Assembly (NCBI RefSeq): GCF_014643835.1
Contig: NZ_BMKD01000007.1
Location: forward strand, 62,001-126,000
DNA from: Mucilaginibacter rubeus
GTDB taxonomy: Bacteria; Bacteroidota; Bacteroidia; Sphingobacteriales; Sphingobacteriaceae
Reading direction: 5' to 3'
DNA length: 64,000 nt
Shown: in pieces, positions 17,954-27,631 of the stretch
Layout of the letters: the number at the start of each line of letters is the position of its first letter
Numbering within the stretch: position 1 is the first letter of the stretch
The notes under the pieces: model-generated
The model's input: the letters and a program-made list of their open reading frames with translations, nothing else
Told to the model about the DNA's origin: nothing
Databases searched by the model: none
Position numbers and translations under genes: made by a program

Positions 17954-20293
17954 ATGTTCTGGAAACATATAGCTTCTGCAATTCTTAAAAACAGGCTGAT
18001 AATTTTTATTTGCGTTTTAGCGCTGAGTGCCTTTATGGGCTACGAGGCGTCGAAGGTAAAAATCACCTTCAATGGCGGCAAAGTACTTCCGGTTACCGAT
18101 TCGGCATTTATCCGCTACTCCGAGTTTAAGAAAACCTTCGGGCAGGATGCCTCATCGATGGTTATTGGCATTAAATCGCCCAATATTTTTGATAAAGATG
18201 TTTTTAACGACTGGTACCAGATTGGCGAACAGTTAAAGAAAATAAAAGGGATTAAAGCCGTAATCTCGGCGGCAAATATTTATGATCTTCAAAAAGATAC
18301 CCTGCAGCATAAATTTGTACTGAAGCCTTTGGTTACCGGTCCGCTGCAAACCGCCGCGGCTGTTGATAGTGTAAAACAACAACTTGCTTCCATGCCATTT
18401 TATAAGGGGTTGATTGTAAGTAACGATGGCCAGAGCACCCTGATGGCCATCACTTTTGATGATAAGATCATCAACACGCCGTTCCGCGTGCCCATCATTA
18501 AAAAGATCAACCAGCTTGGGCAGACATTTGAAAACAAGCATAATATCAAAGTACACTATTCGGGCCTACCGCTTATCCGTACCGTGGTTGGCGACCTGGT
18601 GGCCCATGAGTTTTCATTATTCCTGAGCCTTTCAGTGGCTATTACCGGCCTTATCCTGCTACTGTTTTTCCGATCTGTATTCCCGGTTATTTTCCCGGTA
18701 CTGATCGTGATATTGGGTGTAATATTCAGTCTTGGCGTACTGCAAATGATGCATTACGAGATGACACTTTTAACCGGCATCATCCCGCCGCTTATTGTGG
18801 TTATCGGTATCCCTAACTGTGTATTTATCCTCAATAAGTATTTTCATGAGTACGGCATCAGCGGCAATAAAATGGCTGCTTTGGAGGTTGCCGTTGAGCG
18901 AGCAGGTATCACCACCTTTATAGCCAACGTTACTACGGCTATTGGCTTTGGCGTATTATGCTTTACCAATAGCGAGTTGCTTACCCAATTTGGTTTGATA
19001 GCCTCAATTGGTATCATGGGAACTTTTGCCTTGAGCCTTATTTTGGTTCCTATTATATTCAGTTTTCTGCCTGCACCAAAGGCAAGCCAAACCGGGATTA
19101 AAGACAGTAAATTGATGGATGGGCTGCTGGCCACTTTAGATAAGCTGGTGCATACCAAACGTAAAACCATTTATTTAACCACAGCAGTATTGGTCATCAT
19201 TGCCATTGTTGGTATGGTTAGGATTAATATCAATGGATATGTGGTTGACGACCTGCCCCAAAGCAACGACACCCTGCACGATCTTAAATTTTTTGAATCG
19301 AATTTTAACGGGGTGCTTCCTTTAGAGGTTAGCATCGATACCAAACGCAAAAACGGCGTAATGAACTTAGCCACCATCCGCAAGGTGGAGAAACTGGAAA
19401 AACTGATTTCCTCCTACCCTGAATTTAGTCGCTCGGTATCATTGATCCAGGTGTTGAAATTCAGCACACAGGCATTTTATGGCGGCAATCCTGAATATTA
19501 CCGCCTGCCCGACGGACTGGAGCAAAACTTTATCCTTAACTATGCGGGCAACTCAGGCAAAGGTACAAGCGGTTTGCTAAAAACCTATCTCGACAGCACC
19601 CACCGCGTTACCCGTGTCACCTTCGAAATGGTTGATGCCGGTTCAAAAAAAATGAATACGGTACTCGCCGAATTACAGCCACGCATCGACTCTATTTTCA
19701 ATCCGAAGAAGTTCCACGTTGAGCTAACCGGTTCAAGCATCATATTTATAAAAGGCACCAACTATCTGCTCAAAAACCTTTATGAAAGCCTGGCCTGGGC
19801 TATTGTACTTATCGCAGGCGTAATGTGGATCCTTTTCCGAGGCATAAAGATGATCGCCATATCGCTGGTGCCGAACCTTATTCCTCTTATTATCACAGCG
19901 GGCATTATGGGCTTTTTCGGCATCCCGCTTAAACCATCAACCATATTGATTTTCAGTATTGCCATGGGTATCTCTTCCGACCAGACCATCTATTTCATTA
20001 CCCGTTACCGTCATGAATTACGTCACAGTAAAAAAAGCATCTCTAAAATAGTTTCAGACACTATCCGCGAAACCGGGGTCAGCATGATTTTCATTGCTAC
20101 CGTGCTGTTTTTTGGGTTTGGTATTTTCTCGATATCAAATTTTGGCGGCACCGTTGCTTTGGGCGTACTATTATCTATAACCTTACTGGTGGCTATGATC
20201 AGTAACCTTACGTTGCTGCCTGCGTTTTTGTTATCACTTGAAGGTGGTGTTGATCGTAACAAGATCAAGGGACCGGATATTGAGGAAGCCTGA
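17954..20293 (+). CDS. MMPL/RND-family membrane exporter
   Basis: A 779-residue inner-membrane protein of the RND superfamily, MMPL/SSD type. It has the internal duplication of the family: one membrane helix then a large periplasmic loop (about 35-205), five helices (about 210-375), a linker, a second single helix near 405 and a second periplasmic loop to about 610, and five more helices to about 770. Conserved motifs include the GIPNCVFILNKYFHEYG and SSDQTIYFITRYRHEL segments, which correspond to the TM4 and TM10 regions that carry proton-relay residues. Such proteins export lipids or hydrophobic compounds; the substrate is unknown. No membrane-fusion or outer-membrane partner gene is adjacent. 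Confidence 0.88.
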   Translation: MFWKHIASAILKNRLIIFICVLALSAFMGYEASKVKITFNGGKVLPVTDSAFIRYSEFKKTFGQDASSMVIGIKSPNIFDKDVFNDWYQIGEQLKKIKGIKAVISAANIYDLQKDTLQHKFVLKPLVTGPLQTAAAVDSVKQQLASMPFYKGLIVSNDGQSTLMAITFDDKIINTPFRVPIIKKINQLGQTFENKHNIKVHYSGLPLIRTVVGDLVAHEFSLFLSLSVAITGLILLLFFRSVFPVIFPVLIVILGVIFSLGVLQMMHYEMTLLTGIIPPLIVVIGIPNCVFILNKYFHEYGISGNKMAALEVAVERAGITTFIANVTTAIGFGVLCFTNSELLTQFGLIASIGIMGTFALSLILVPIIFSFLPAPKASQTGIKDSKLMDGLLATLDKLVHTKRKTIYLTTAVLVIIAIVGMVRININGYVVDDLPQSNDTLHDLKFFESNFNGVLPLEVSIDTKRKNGVMNLATIRKVEKLEKLISSYPEFSRSVSLIQVLKFSTQAFYGGNPEYYRLPDGLEQNFILNYAGNSGKGTSGLLKTYLDSTHRVTRVTFEMVDAGSKKMNTVLAELQPRIDSIFNPKKFHVELTGSSIIFIKGTNYLLKNLYESLAWAIVLIAGVMWILFRGIKMIAISLVPNLIPLIITAGIMGFFGIPLKPSTILIFSIAMGISSDQTIYFITRYRHELRHSKKSISKIVSDTIRETGVSMIFIATVLFFGFGIFSISNFGGTVALGVLLSITLLVAMISNLTLLPAFLLSLEGGVDRNKIKGPDIEEA

Positions 20294-20309
20294 TAGGTGG
20301 CTCAAAGTT

Positions 20310-23213
20310 TCATGGACTGGTATTACCTATTACTTTTATTTTACCATAAGTATAACCAACGCTACCATCCATATTGGTGCCTTCTAAAATGTAAGTATAA
20401 GTTGATGGCTTATCGGCTGTATAAAATGATATGGTTGCTTTGCCATCGGCACCTGTTGTTACATTGGGCTTCCAATGTATGGTTGAACGCAAATCCGGAG
20501 TATGTTTATTGGTATTATCAGACAGATAACGTGGGCGATAAAAGCGGGAGGGAACACTTAATACTAATGGTTTGTATAAATAAGTTCCGGCTGTGTTTTT
20601 TATGCCCGGCCCGCTTCCTGATCGGGTAGTAAGTTCTATATAGGCAAAATCAGAGGGGTCAAGACCGCGTTTCCAGTCTGCGGGGGTATATCTCGTGTAG
20701 TATTTACTGCTATATTTAGCCGAGGTGATGACCTCAAGACCTTTTATATCTTCGGCATTAAACCTTTCCAAATAGTTTTTCATGGTGATGAAATTGGGCT
20801 CGTCGATATTGGGGCTTTTTAGCACCTCTGTCATAAGCATTCCATCAATAATTAGTGTAATTGGCTTATCATTAATAAAATACCATTGAAAACTAAATGT
20901 TTCTCCTGTAGATATTGGTGGCGGATCTGCAAGGTCTGACGCGTTCTTACCTTGTAAGGACAATTTCAGACAATAGTAATGCCCTATCGCCATAGGATCT
21001 CCCTTATCTGATATCGGCCGATGTATTTCGCCAACTCTGAAACCCGGAACTCTTTTTTCAAGAAACTGCAACCAGTTTTCTTTCCCCGCTTTTTCTATGT
21101 CTGCTTCATCAAAAGAGAGGTCAGCGTTACCAGGACCATTTAAATTTTGTGAGCCTTTGACTATTTTCTTTGCTGTAATTTTTACCTCTTTTAAAGCCCT
21201 GGTGTCAGGGGGCAGGTTGTCGGCCAGGTTTTGCCGCATCCGGTTATTTTTCAAACTGTTGAGCAAGGTAGTATCATTGCTTACATACCAGGGCATCGGT
21301 GCGGGGCCGGCAGATGCCAGCAGCACTGGTGGTGGAGCATCGTCCATTATAATGCCAACGTTAAAATTTTTGGCGGTTTTAATAAAATAAGCTGGGGTAT
21401 CTGCAAGCGGGAGGTTACGGAACGCAAACCTGCCATCCTTATCGGTAAGCGTATCAGTTACAACAATAGGTGATTTTGAAAACAGCTGCACTTTAGTTTG
21501 TTTAACAGGTTTGTTAAAAACATTAATTACCCGGCCTTTAACCGCAGCTTCAGTTTCGGCAGCATACACCGGCCGCCCTTTTTCCTCTGGCCATTCGTAG
21601 CTTGCCCAGCCCTGTGTAAGCAACAGGTTATCAAGTGCCGCTTTGGCTTGCGAATTGTTAGCGATGAGGTAATAGTTGGGTTGCTCCACAAAGCCTTTCA
21701 ATTCGGATGTAAGCAGCATGCGGGTAACAATACTCTCGTTGTTCAGGCTATCCTGATGTACTTGTAAATCATCGGTAACCGCCATCGAAAAATTGCCCGC
21801 GAGCGGATTACCGAGGGCATCTTTCGCGTCAACGTGTAACGCTATACTATCTCGTAGATGATAAGCCATTTTATCTGCGTTAATGTTTAAATGCAAATTA
21901 TCATGTCTATCAATAAAAATCAACCGTTCATTTAGGGCGTTGCTATTTTTATCAAGTAGCAAAAAATGAGTGATGCCTGAGGGGAAAAGTTTTTTGTCGA
22001 TTTTTTGACTAATGGATGTACCGTTTTTAAAATCGACCATTGCACCATAACAAATAATTTCGCGGGCTTGACCAATCAGGAAATAGCTTTCACCCGACCG
22101 GGCAATTTTATCAGTTGCGGAAAGCAGGACTTTTACAGAATCTTCATTGGGGGGATTGATCACATTCAGAACGATCCCTTCCTTTTTAACATCGGGCAAA
22201 GTAAACTCACGTATTGCGCCACCCGGTAGGGTTACTTTAGCAGTATAATTTTCGCCGGTATTAACAACAGGCAGGTTAAAACTCCCCATGCCTAAATGCT
22301 CCGATTCAAAATTAGCAACAACCTGTTTTTCATGATCCAGAACTGCGCCTGAAACATTGATGCCCTTACCGTCCAAACCTATCGCTTTAAAACCAACATG
22401 TGCCGGTAAACCTGCTATCAGCTCGCCCCCTTCTGGCATAAACTGAACATCGGCATCCTGGGGGCTATTAAAGTTTAGTGGGATATTTACATGGTTACCT
22501 GCACCATCTCCGGCAACAATGCGAATATCTCCCGGTTTGGCCGGTAGCTTAAAAGTAATATCTATAAGCCCTTTTTCATCTGTTTGAATTGTTTGCCGAT
22601 ATAGTTGTCTCCGGCCTTTCAATACCGATAATTGAACAAGCTTATCCGCTACGTTGGCTTTATAGATATCACTCAGCAGTAGCTTAACATGTGCCTGCTC
22701 CTTGTTATCAGCCATCACACTTGAGCAGGTATAATTAGCCAGCCAATTGCTGCCTGTGTCATCGGCAACGGTAAATTGTTTACGAAAAAAACAATCCTGG
22801 CTAAAGTTTTGAAGCCATTGGGTATAGGCAATGAGCGTGTAAGTGCCGGCAGGTATATCTTTCAGGCTGATGTTGCCCCAGCTAAGCCCTTTCTCAACAG
22901 GCAATCGTTGCTTTTTTACCATTACATTGCTATCGGTAACAATGCTCACATACATGATACCGCTTTTGGCTGAAAGGTTGAGAGTTGGCGCATTAAACAG
23001 ATAAGCCTTAAACCACAGGGTATCGCCAGGGGTATAAATGCTTTTATCCAGTTGAACATAGATCTTTTCGGCAGGGTTTTGGCGGGTAAGGCTATCCTGT
23101 GCCGATTTCATTTCAAGCAAGTGCGAAGCAGGGTCTTTTTCCTGGGCATAGCCCTCAACTCCTAAAAACAAAAAGCAGGCTAAAAATAGGAGGCAGGCGA
23201 TAAAACCCCGCAT
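20310..23213 (-). CDS. Macroglobulin-like (MG2) protein with TonB-plug-like domain
   Basis: A large secreted protein. From the ATG at 23213 it has a signal peptide ending VEGYAQ; an in-frame TTG at 23264 would add 17 residues. An alpha-2-macroglobulin MG2-like domain lies near the N-terminus (KIYVQLDKSIYTPGDTLWFKAYLF, split KIYVQLDKSIYTPGD and TLWFKAYLF). A carboxypeptidase-regulatory-like beta domain lies at roughly 540-620 (VKGRVINVFNKPV, DKDGRFAFRNLP), and a TonB plug-like region at about 680-850 (LDGMLM-type IIDGMLMTEV). There is no room for an outer-membrane beta barrel. Related proteins are common in Bacteroidota and usually of unknown function. It is convergent with the exporter, 16 bp away. 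Confidence 0.75.
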   Translation of the reverse strand: MRGFIACLLFLACFLFLGVEGYAQEKDPASHLLEMKSAQDSLTRQNPAEKIYVQLDKSIYTPGDTLWFKAYLFNAPTLNLSAKSGIMYVSIVTDSNVMVKKQRLPVEKGLSWGNISLKDIPAGTYTLIAYTQWLQNFSQDCFFRKQFTVADDTGSNWLANYTCSSVMADNKEQAHVKLLLSDIYKANVADKLVQLSVLKGRRQLYRQTIQTDEKGLIDITFKLPAKPGDIRIVAGDGAGNHVNIPLNFNSPQDADVQFMPEGGELIAGLPAHVGFKAIGLDGKGINVSGAVLDHEKQVVANFESEHLGMGSFNLPVVNTGENYTAKVTLPGGAIREFTLPDVKKEGIVLNVINPPNEDSVKVLLSATDKIARSGESYFLIGQAREIICYGAMVDFKNGTSISQKIDKKLFPSGITHFLLLDKNSNALNERLIFIDRHDNLHLNINADKMAYHLRDSIALHVDAKDALGNPLAGNFSMAVTDDLQVHQDSLNNESIVTRMLLTSELKGFVEQPNYYLIANNSQAKAALDNLLLTQGWASYEWPEEKGRPVYAAETEAAVKGRVINVFNKPVKQTKVQLFSKSPIVVTDTLTDKDGRFAFRNLPLADTPAYFIKTAKNFNVGIIMDDAPPPVLLASAGPAPMPWYVSNDTTLLNSLKNNRMRQNLADNLPPDTRALKEVKITAKKIVKGSQNLNGPGNADLSFDEADIEKAGKENWLQFLEKRVPGFRVGEIHRPISDKGDPMAIGHYYCLKLSLQGKNASDLADPPPISTGETFSFQWYFINDKPITLIIDGMLMTEVLKSPNIDEPNFITMKNYLERFNAEDIKGLEVITSAKYSSKYYTRYTPADWKRGLDPSDFAYIELTTRSGSGPGIKNTAGTYLYKPLVLSVPSRFYRPRYLSDNTNKHTPDLRSTIHWKPNVTTGADGKATISFYTADKPSTYTYILEGTNMDGSVGYTYGKIKVIGNTSP

Positions 23214-23345
23214 TACTTTTATCAAATAAATAAATACCGGTTTGGCGGAGCCGAGAATTTTCAATTTGGATGTATTTAGGTTTATAATTGGGTGATATAA
23301 AGTTAATTATTATTACCAACAAATAAAAGATTGTACATTTATAAT

Positions 23346-23831
23346 ATGCCGAAAGATGAGGTTACCGATCTGCTTTTCTTTATGAGAACCTTCCCATCCG
23401 AAGTGCGGGAACGTGCCTTATGGCTGCGCGATTTTATATGGGATCTGTACCCTCAGGCCAACGAACTTATTTATGACAATTACAATGCTTTGGCAGTGGG
23501 CTGGTCGCCTACCGAAAAAATGAGCCATATCTTTTGCTCATTTGCCCTGTACCGTGGGGGTAATTACGATACCCATTTCGGCTTTTACTGGGGCTCCGAA
23601 CTTTCCGATCCGCACAAAATACTTATCGGCGAAGGCAAACAGTACCGCTATTTGCTGGTGAATGATATTGAAGCTTTTCCGCAGCAGGAAATAAAAAAAC
23701 TGGTTGATGAGGCCTGGCAAAATTCGCTGGCAAAAGTTAAAGATGCCAAACAGCTAATCCATAGCAAAACCATTGTAAAAATGGTATCTGATAATAAGAG
23801 AGAGAAGAAACTTAAAGTCCCTAAGAAGTAA
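23346..23831 (+). CDS. DUF1801 (YdhG-like) protein
   Basis: A soluble protein of about 161 residues resembling the DUF1801/YdhG family, an alpha-beta fold seen in many bacteria without a settled role. The conserved region includes ELIYDNYNALAVGW and the segments around HIFCSFALY and HFGFYWGSEL. The C-terminus is lysine-rich. The ATG at 23346 is chosen over an in-frame TTG at 23331. It stands alone on the plus strand, divergent from the MG2 protein, with no operon partner. Confidence 0.7.
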   Translation: MPKDEVTDLLFFMRTFPSEVRERALWLRDFIWDLYPQANELIYDNYNALAVGWSPTEKMSHIFCSFALYRGGNYDTHFGFYWGSELSDPHKILIGEGKQYRYLLVNDIEAFPQQEIKKLVDEAWQNSLAKVKDAKQLIHSKTIVKMVSDNKREKKLKVPKK

Positions 23832-23982
23832 CCCGCTTAAAGTTACAAATCTGTGAAGGCTTTACAGGTCATAACATTCCTGGCTCTTATGTCTAAAAGT
23901 CTCGATTCTTTTCCTGCGCTTATCCCCTAAATATCTGCACTCATGTACTTTATCTTTTAACTGTATAATAGTTTTTGTTGCT

Positions 23983-25068
23983 TTGATAATAAATTCGGCA
24001 GCAAGCAAATTGAAACAGCAGGTAACTATATCACTTTATTGGAAATGCCAACTCATTGGCTGGTCGGTTGCGGCACTTTACTGGGGATATACCGGCTACA
24101 TTCAGCAGGGCTTTAACTGGGCACTTGGCATCATCCAATTTATTACTGATATTACGGTTTATATAACTATAACTCACCTTTACCGATGCTTCGCCCTAAA
24201 ACAGGGCTGGCAAAACCTTGGGTTAAACAAGTTATTACCAAGGCTGATACCTACAGTTATAGTATTGGGGGTTATTTACCTGTTTGTAACCGTTTCAAAA
24301 GTTTATTTTTTCAGGGTGTGGTTTCAGCCGGGGTTTTCAAAATCATTCACGGAGTTTTTTGATTTTTACCGCGATAGCATTTTTGTGGCCGGAGTCCGCC
24401 TGATGTCCATCTGGCTGCTGGCTTATCACATGTACCACTATTCAAAACGCGAGATTGGCATTGCTAAGGAAAACGCCCGACTGGCGGTTATTACCCGTGA
24501 TGCACAGCTTAATAACCTTTCGGCGCAGCTTAACCCTCATTTCCTGTTCAACTCTTTAAATAACATCAAAGCTTTAATTATCGACGACCCCAAATCGGCG
24601 AGACGGGCAATTGACCTGCTGGCCGATCTGCTGCGCAATTCCCTCTATAGTGGCGATAAACAGATGATCACCATAAAAGAAGAGCTGGAACTGGTTAAAG
24701 ATTATCTGGAATTAGAAAAACTAAGGCTTGAAGAGCGACTGCAATACCACATTGAAGCAGGCGACGAGTTTCATGATATACTTATTTCCCGCTTAAGTAT
24801 TCAAACCCTGGTTGAAAATGCTATTAAACACGGTATTAGCCAGCAAAAACGCGGCGGACTTGTCAACATACAACTTGTTAATGAGCATGACGATCTAATA
24901 ATATCTGTAAGTAACCCAGGTTGGTTAAAACCAATCGAAGAAAGCAATGGACTGGGAATTAAGAACCTGAAAGAGCGCTTGGACCTACAGTACAAAGGTG
25001 GGGCTTATTTTGCTATCAGCGAAGCTAATGATACAGTAACAGCAATCATTAAAATTCCTTTGGCATGA
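23983..25068 (+). CDS. LytS/YehU-type sensor histidine kinase
   Basis: A membrane sensor kinase of the His_kinase (PF06580) group. Four membrane segments occupy residues 15-150. The phosphoacceptor histidine is His186 in LNPHFLFNSLNN, followed by the N box (LVENAIKHG) and the glycine-rich ATP lid (SNGLGIKNLKERL). The last 4 bp overlap the start of the response regulator gene, the usual arrangement of this pair. The start is uncertain: the first in-frame codon is a TTG at 23983, another TTG stands at 24010, and no ATG occurs before residue 140. No ligand-binding periplasmic domain is visible. Confidence 0.93.
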   Translation: MIINSAASKLKQQVTISLYWKCQLIGWSVAALYWGYTGYIQQGFNWALGIIQFITDITVYITITHLYRCFALKQGWQNLGLNKLLPRLIPTVIVLGVIYLFVTVSKVYFFRVWFQPGFSKSFTEFFDFYRDSIFVAGVRLMSIWLLAYHMYHYSKREIGIAKENARLAVITRDAQLNNLSAQLNPHFLFNSLNNIKALIIDDPKSARRAIDLLADLLRNSLYSGDKQMITIKEELELVKDYLELEKLRLEERLQYHIEAGDEFHDILISRLSIQTLVENAIKHGISQQKRGGLVNIQLVNEHDDLIISVSNPGWLKPIEESNGLGIKNLKERLDLQYKGGAYFAISEANDTVTAIIKIPLA

Positions 25069-25763
25069 AAAAGATAAGGGTTTTGATTATTGATGATGAA
25101 CGTGCCGCCCGAAGTGAAATAAGGCGCCTGCTTGGCAATCACCCTGATTTTGAGATTATAGGAGAGGCTGTCAATGCCGACGATGCCCTGAAAATGATAG
25201 GCGAGCAAACCCCAGACCTCCTTTTTTTAGATATCCAGATGCCCGAAAAATCAGGCTTTGACTTACTGGAGTCATTAGAGCAGGTGCCGCCGGTGATATT
25301 TACAACGGCTTATGACCAGTATGCGGTTAAAGCTTTCGAAGTAAATGCGCTTGATTACCTCGTAAAACCCATCCGCGATGAAAGATTTGAAAAAGCTATA
25401 GTACAGGCAAGGCAGCGGTTAAGCAAGGCAGATTCCGCCGGGCAGATCTTTGTGAAAGACCGTCAGCAATACCATTTTATTCAATGGAGCTCTGTACACC
25501 TTATTGAATCGATGGATAATTATGCAAGGATCTTTTTGGGCGATAAAACGGTGTTCCTGAAAAGCTCTCTTAAACAGTTGGAAGATAAATTGACCAGCAA
25601 TATCTTTTTCAGGATCAATCGTGCGCAAATTGTTAACAGGCAATACATACAAACTATAACAACGGTGGATGGCCGTTTAAAAATAACACTTAATACCGGC
25701 ACTGAACTGGAAGTTTCCGAACGGCAATCGGCCAAATTCAGGCAATGGGTAGCAAGTAAGTAA
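25065..25763 (+). CDS. LytTR-family response regulator
   Basis: The partner of the preceding kinase. Residues 1-120 form a CheY-like receiver with the acidic pocket IIDDE (9-13), phosphoacceptor Asp56 in LFLDIQMP and the conserved lysine in LVKPI. Residues 135-232 form a LytTR DNA-binding domain with the markers FVKDRQQYHFI, LIESMDNYARIFL, LKSSLKQLE and FFRINRAQIVN. It probably binds paired direct repeats upstream of its target genes. The downstream hydrolase gene at 25794 is 30 bp away on the same strand and may be a target or operon member. Confidence 0.95.
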   Translation: MKKIRVLIIDDERAARSEIRRLLGNHPDFEIIGEAVNADDALKMIGEQTPDLLFLDIQMPEKSGFDLLESLEQVPPVIFTTAYDQYAVKAFEVNALDYLVKPIRDERFEKAIVQARQRLSKADSAGQIFVKDRQQYHFIQWSSVHLIESMDNYARIFLGDKTVFLKSSLKQLEDKLTSNIFFRINRAQIVNRQYIQTITTVDGRLKITLNTGTELEVSERQSAKFRQWVASK

Positions 25764-25793
25764 ATCAACCAACACATATATAAACAATAAAAA

Positions 25794-27497
25794 ATGATGA
25801 GAAAATTATTCTCCCTGCTATTGCTGTGCCTTGTTTTTTGTAGCATGGCATCGGCACAAAACAAAAAAACCACAGGAATTTATCTTAGGGACAGCATACT
25901 GCTAAAAACCCGAGATGGTGCGTTTATAACCGTGATGACAACGCGTAAAAAAGGGGTAACGGAAAAGTTACCCGCTATTTTCCAATTCACCATATACGCC
26001 CGCCCAACAGATTCACTAAAAACCCAGGAAGCTGCCGATAGAGGCTACGTTGGTGTGTTTGCCTATACCCGTGGCAAATGGAACAGCCCCGGCCAGCCGC
26101 TGGCTTATGAAACCGATGGGCGTGATGCTTATGAAGTGATTGACTGGATCAGTAAACAATCCTGGAGTGATGGCCGGGTTGGCATGTACGGAGGAAGCTA
26201 TAATGGCTTTACACAATGGGCCGCTACAAAGAAACTTCACCCTGCGCTTAAAACCATAGTACCATCGGCCGCTGTAGCCCCAGGGCTTGATGTACCTATG
26301 ACCAATAATGTACAAATGAGCTTCGTTTTTTCGTGGACATATTATACCAGCAACAACAAATTTCTGGATGAAAAAGACTACAACAGCCAGCAATGGAACC
26401 AGTTGTACTGGAAATGGTATAATGCAGGCTTAGCTTATCATACCCTTGATAGCCTTACCGGCCGCGGAGTTAACCACATGTTCAAGCACTGGGTAGCACA
26501 CCCCACTTATGATCAATACTGGCAGGATATGATCCCTTATAAAAAAGAATTTGCAGATATCAATATACCCGTGTTAACAACTACCGGCTACTATGATGGC
26601 GGGCAAATTGGCGGCATGTATTACTATCGAGAACATCTTAAATATAATCATAACGCCAATCACTATGTCATCATCGGCCCCTACGGGCATTTCGGTTCGC
26701 AAGGGCACCCCGATTCGGTTTTTAATGGTTATCGCATTGATGACGCGGCGCGGATCAACATCCACGAAATTATTTACCAGTGGTTTGATTATATCTTTAA
26801 AAACAAACCCAAACCGGCTTTTTTGAAGGATAAGTTCAATTTTGAAATTATGGGCGCCAACGAGTGGAGGCATGTACCCTCACTAAAACAAATGAGCAAT
26901 GATACCCTGAAGTTTTATTTGGATAACTCCCGGTTAAATCCGGTTAAGCCGATAAGCAAGGCTTTCACATCCCAAAACATAAACCTCGCCAACCGGGATA
27001 GCATCAGCAGCTATTATTTTTTAAACCAGCTTATTTATGATACGCTGAACACCGGCAGCTGTCTTGTTTTTAAAAGTGACCCGCTTACGCAACCCATAAT
27101 TGTAAGCGGTGCATTTTCGGGCGTTTTAAAAACTGTAATCAACAAAAAGGACCTGGATTACCATGTGGTAATGTTTGAGGAAATGCCCGACGGGAAATAT
27201 TTTTATCTCACCTACTTTATGGGCAGGGCAAGTTATGCTTTAAACCTGGAGAAGAGACGTTTGTTAAAACCCGGACAAACAGAAACTATCCCATTTACCA
27301 ACACCTACATCACCAGCAGGCAGTTCAGCAAAGGAAGCCGTATTGTGATCCTGCTCAATATCAACAAAAGCCCTTTTGAGCAGATCAACTACGGAACAGG
27401 TAAAAATGTAAGCGATGAAAATATCTGGGATGCTAAAGTGCCGCTGCAAATAAAATGGTTTAATGACAGTTATATTAGTATCCCGGTACTTAAATAA
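25794..27497 (+). CDS. Secreted CocE/NonD-type X-Pro dipeptidyl-peptidase-like hydrolase
   Basis: An alpha/beta hydrolase of the CocE/X-Pro dipeptidyl-peptidase S15 group with a signal peptide (cleavage after SMASAQ, residue 22). The nucleophile Ser135 lies in MYGGSYNGF. The histidine is probably that in VIIGPYGHFG, and the C-terminal third is the jelly-roll domain (about 380-567) typical of this group. Members hydrolyse peptide, ester or beta-lactam-like acyl bonds, so the exact substrate is not predictable. It follows the LytTR regulator by 30 bp, which hints at co-transcription or direct regulation. A palindromic repeat element follows. Confidence 0.88.
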   Translation: MMRKLFSLLLLCLVFCSMASAQNKKTTGIYLRDSILLKTRDGAFITVMTTRKKGVTEKLPAIFQFTIYARPTDSLKTQEAADRGYVGVFAYTRGKWNSPGQPLAYETDGRDAYEVIDWISKQSWSDGRVGMYGGSYNGFTQWAATKKLHPALKTIVPSAAVAPGLDVPMTNNVQMSFVFSWTYYTSNNKFLDEKDYNSQQWNQLYWKWYNAGLAYHTLDSLTGRGVNHMFKHWVAHPTYDQYWQDMIPYKKEFADINIPVLTTTGYYDGGQIGGMYYYREHLKYNHNANHYVIIGPYGHFGSQGHPDSVFNGYRIDDAARINIHEIIYQWFDYIFKNKPKPAFLKDKFNFEIMGANEWRHVPSLKQMSNDTLKFYLDNSRLNPVKPISKAFTSQNINLANRDSISSYYFLNQLIYDTLNTGSCLVFKSDPLTQPIIVSGAFSGVLKTVINKKDLDYHVVMFEEMPDGKYFYLTYFMGRASYALNLEKRRLLKPGQTETIPFTNTYITSRQFSKGSRIVILLNINKSPFEQINYGTGKNVSDENIWDAKVPLQIKWFNDSYISIPVLK

Positions 27498-27524
27498 CTG
27501 AAGAATAAGTCAATATACTCCACC

Positions 27525-27621
27525 ACGTCATTGCGAGGTACGAAGCAATCCCCGATTGGTAGAGCGGATATGCAAGTTCGCCCTGTATAGTTTGGGATTG
27601 CTTCGTACCTCGCAATGACGT
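27525..27621. repeat. Palindromic repeat element, copy 1 (28-bp perfect arms)
   Basis: Perfect 28-bp inverted arms (27525-27552 and 27594-27621) starting ACGTCATTGCGAGGTACGAA enclose a 41-bp loop. The loop contains TCGCCCTGTATAG, whose reverse complement CTATACAGGGCGA occurs in the related element at 43039-43150. Located between the convergent hydrolase and DUF1080 genes, it could also act as a transcription terminator for both. Confidence 0.85.
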
Positions 27622-27631
27622 TTTTTACACC

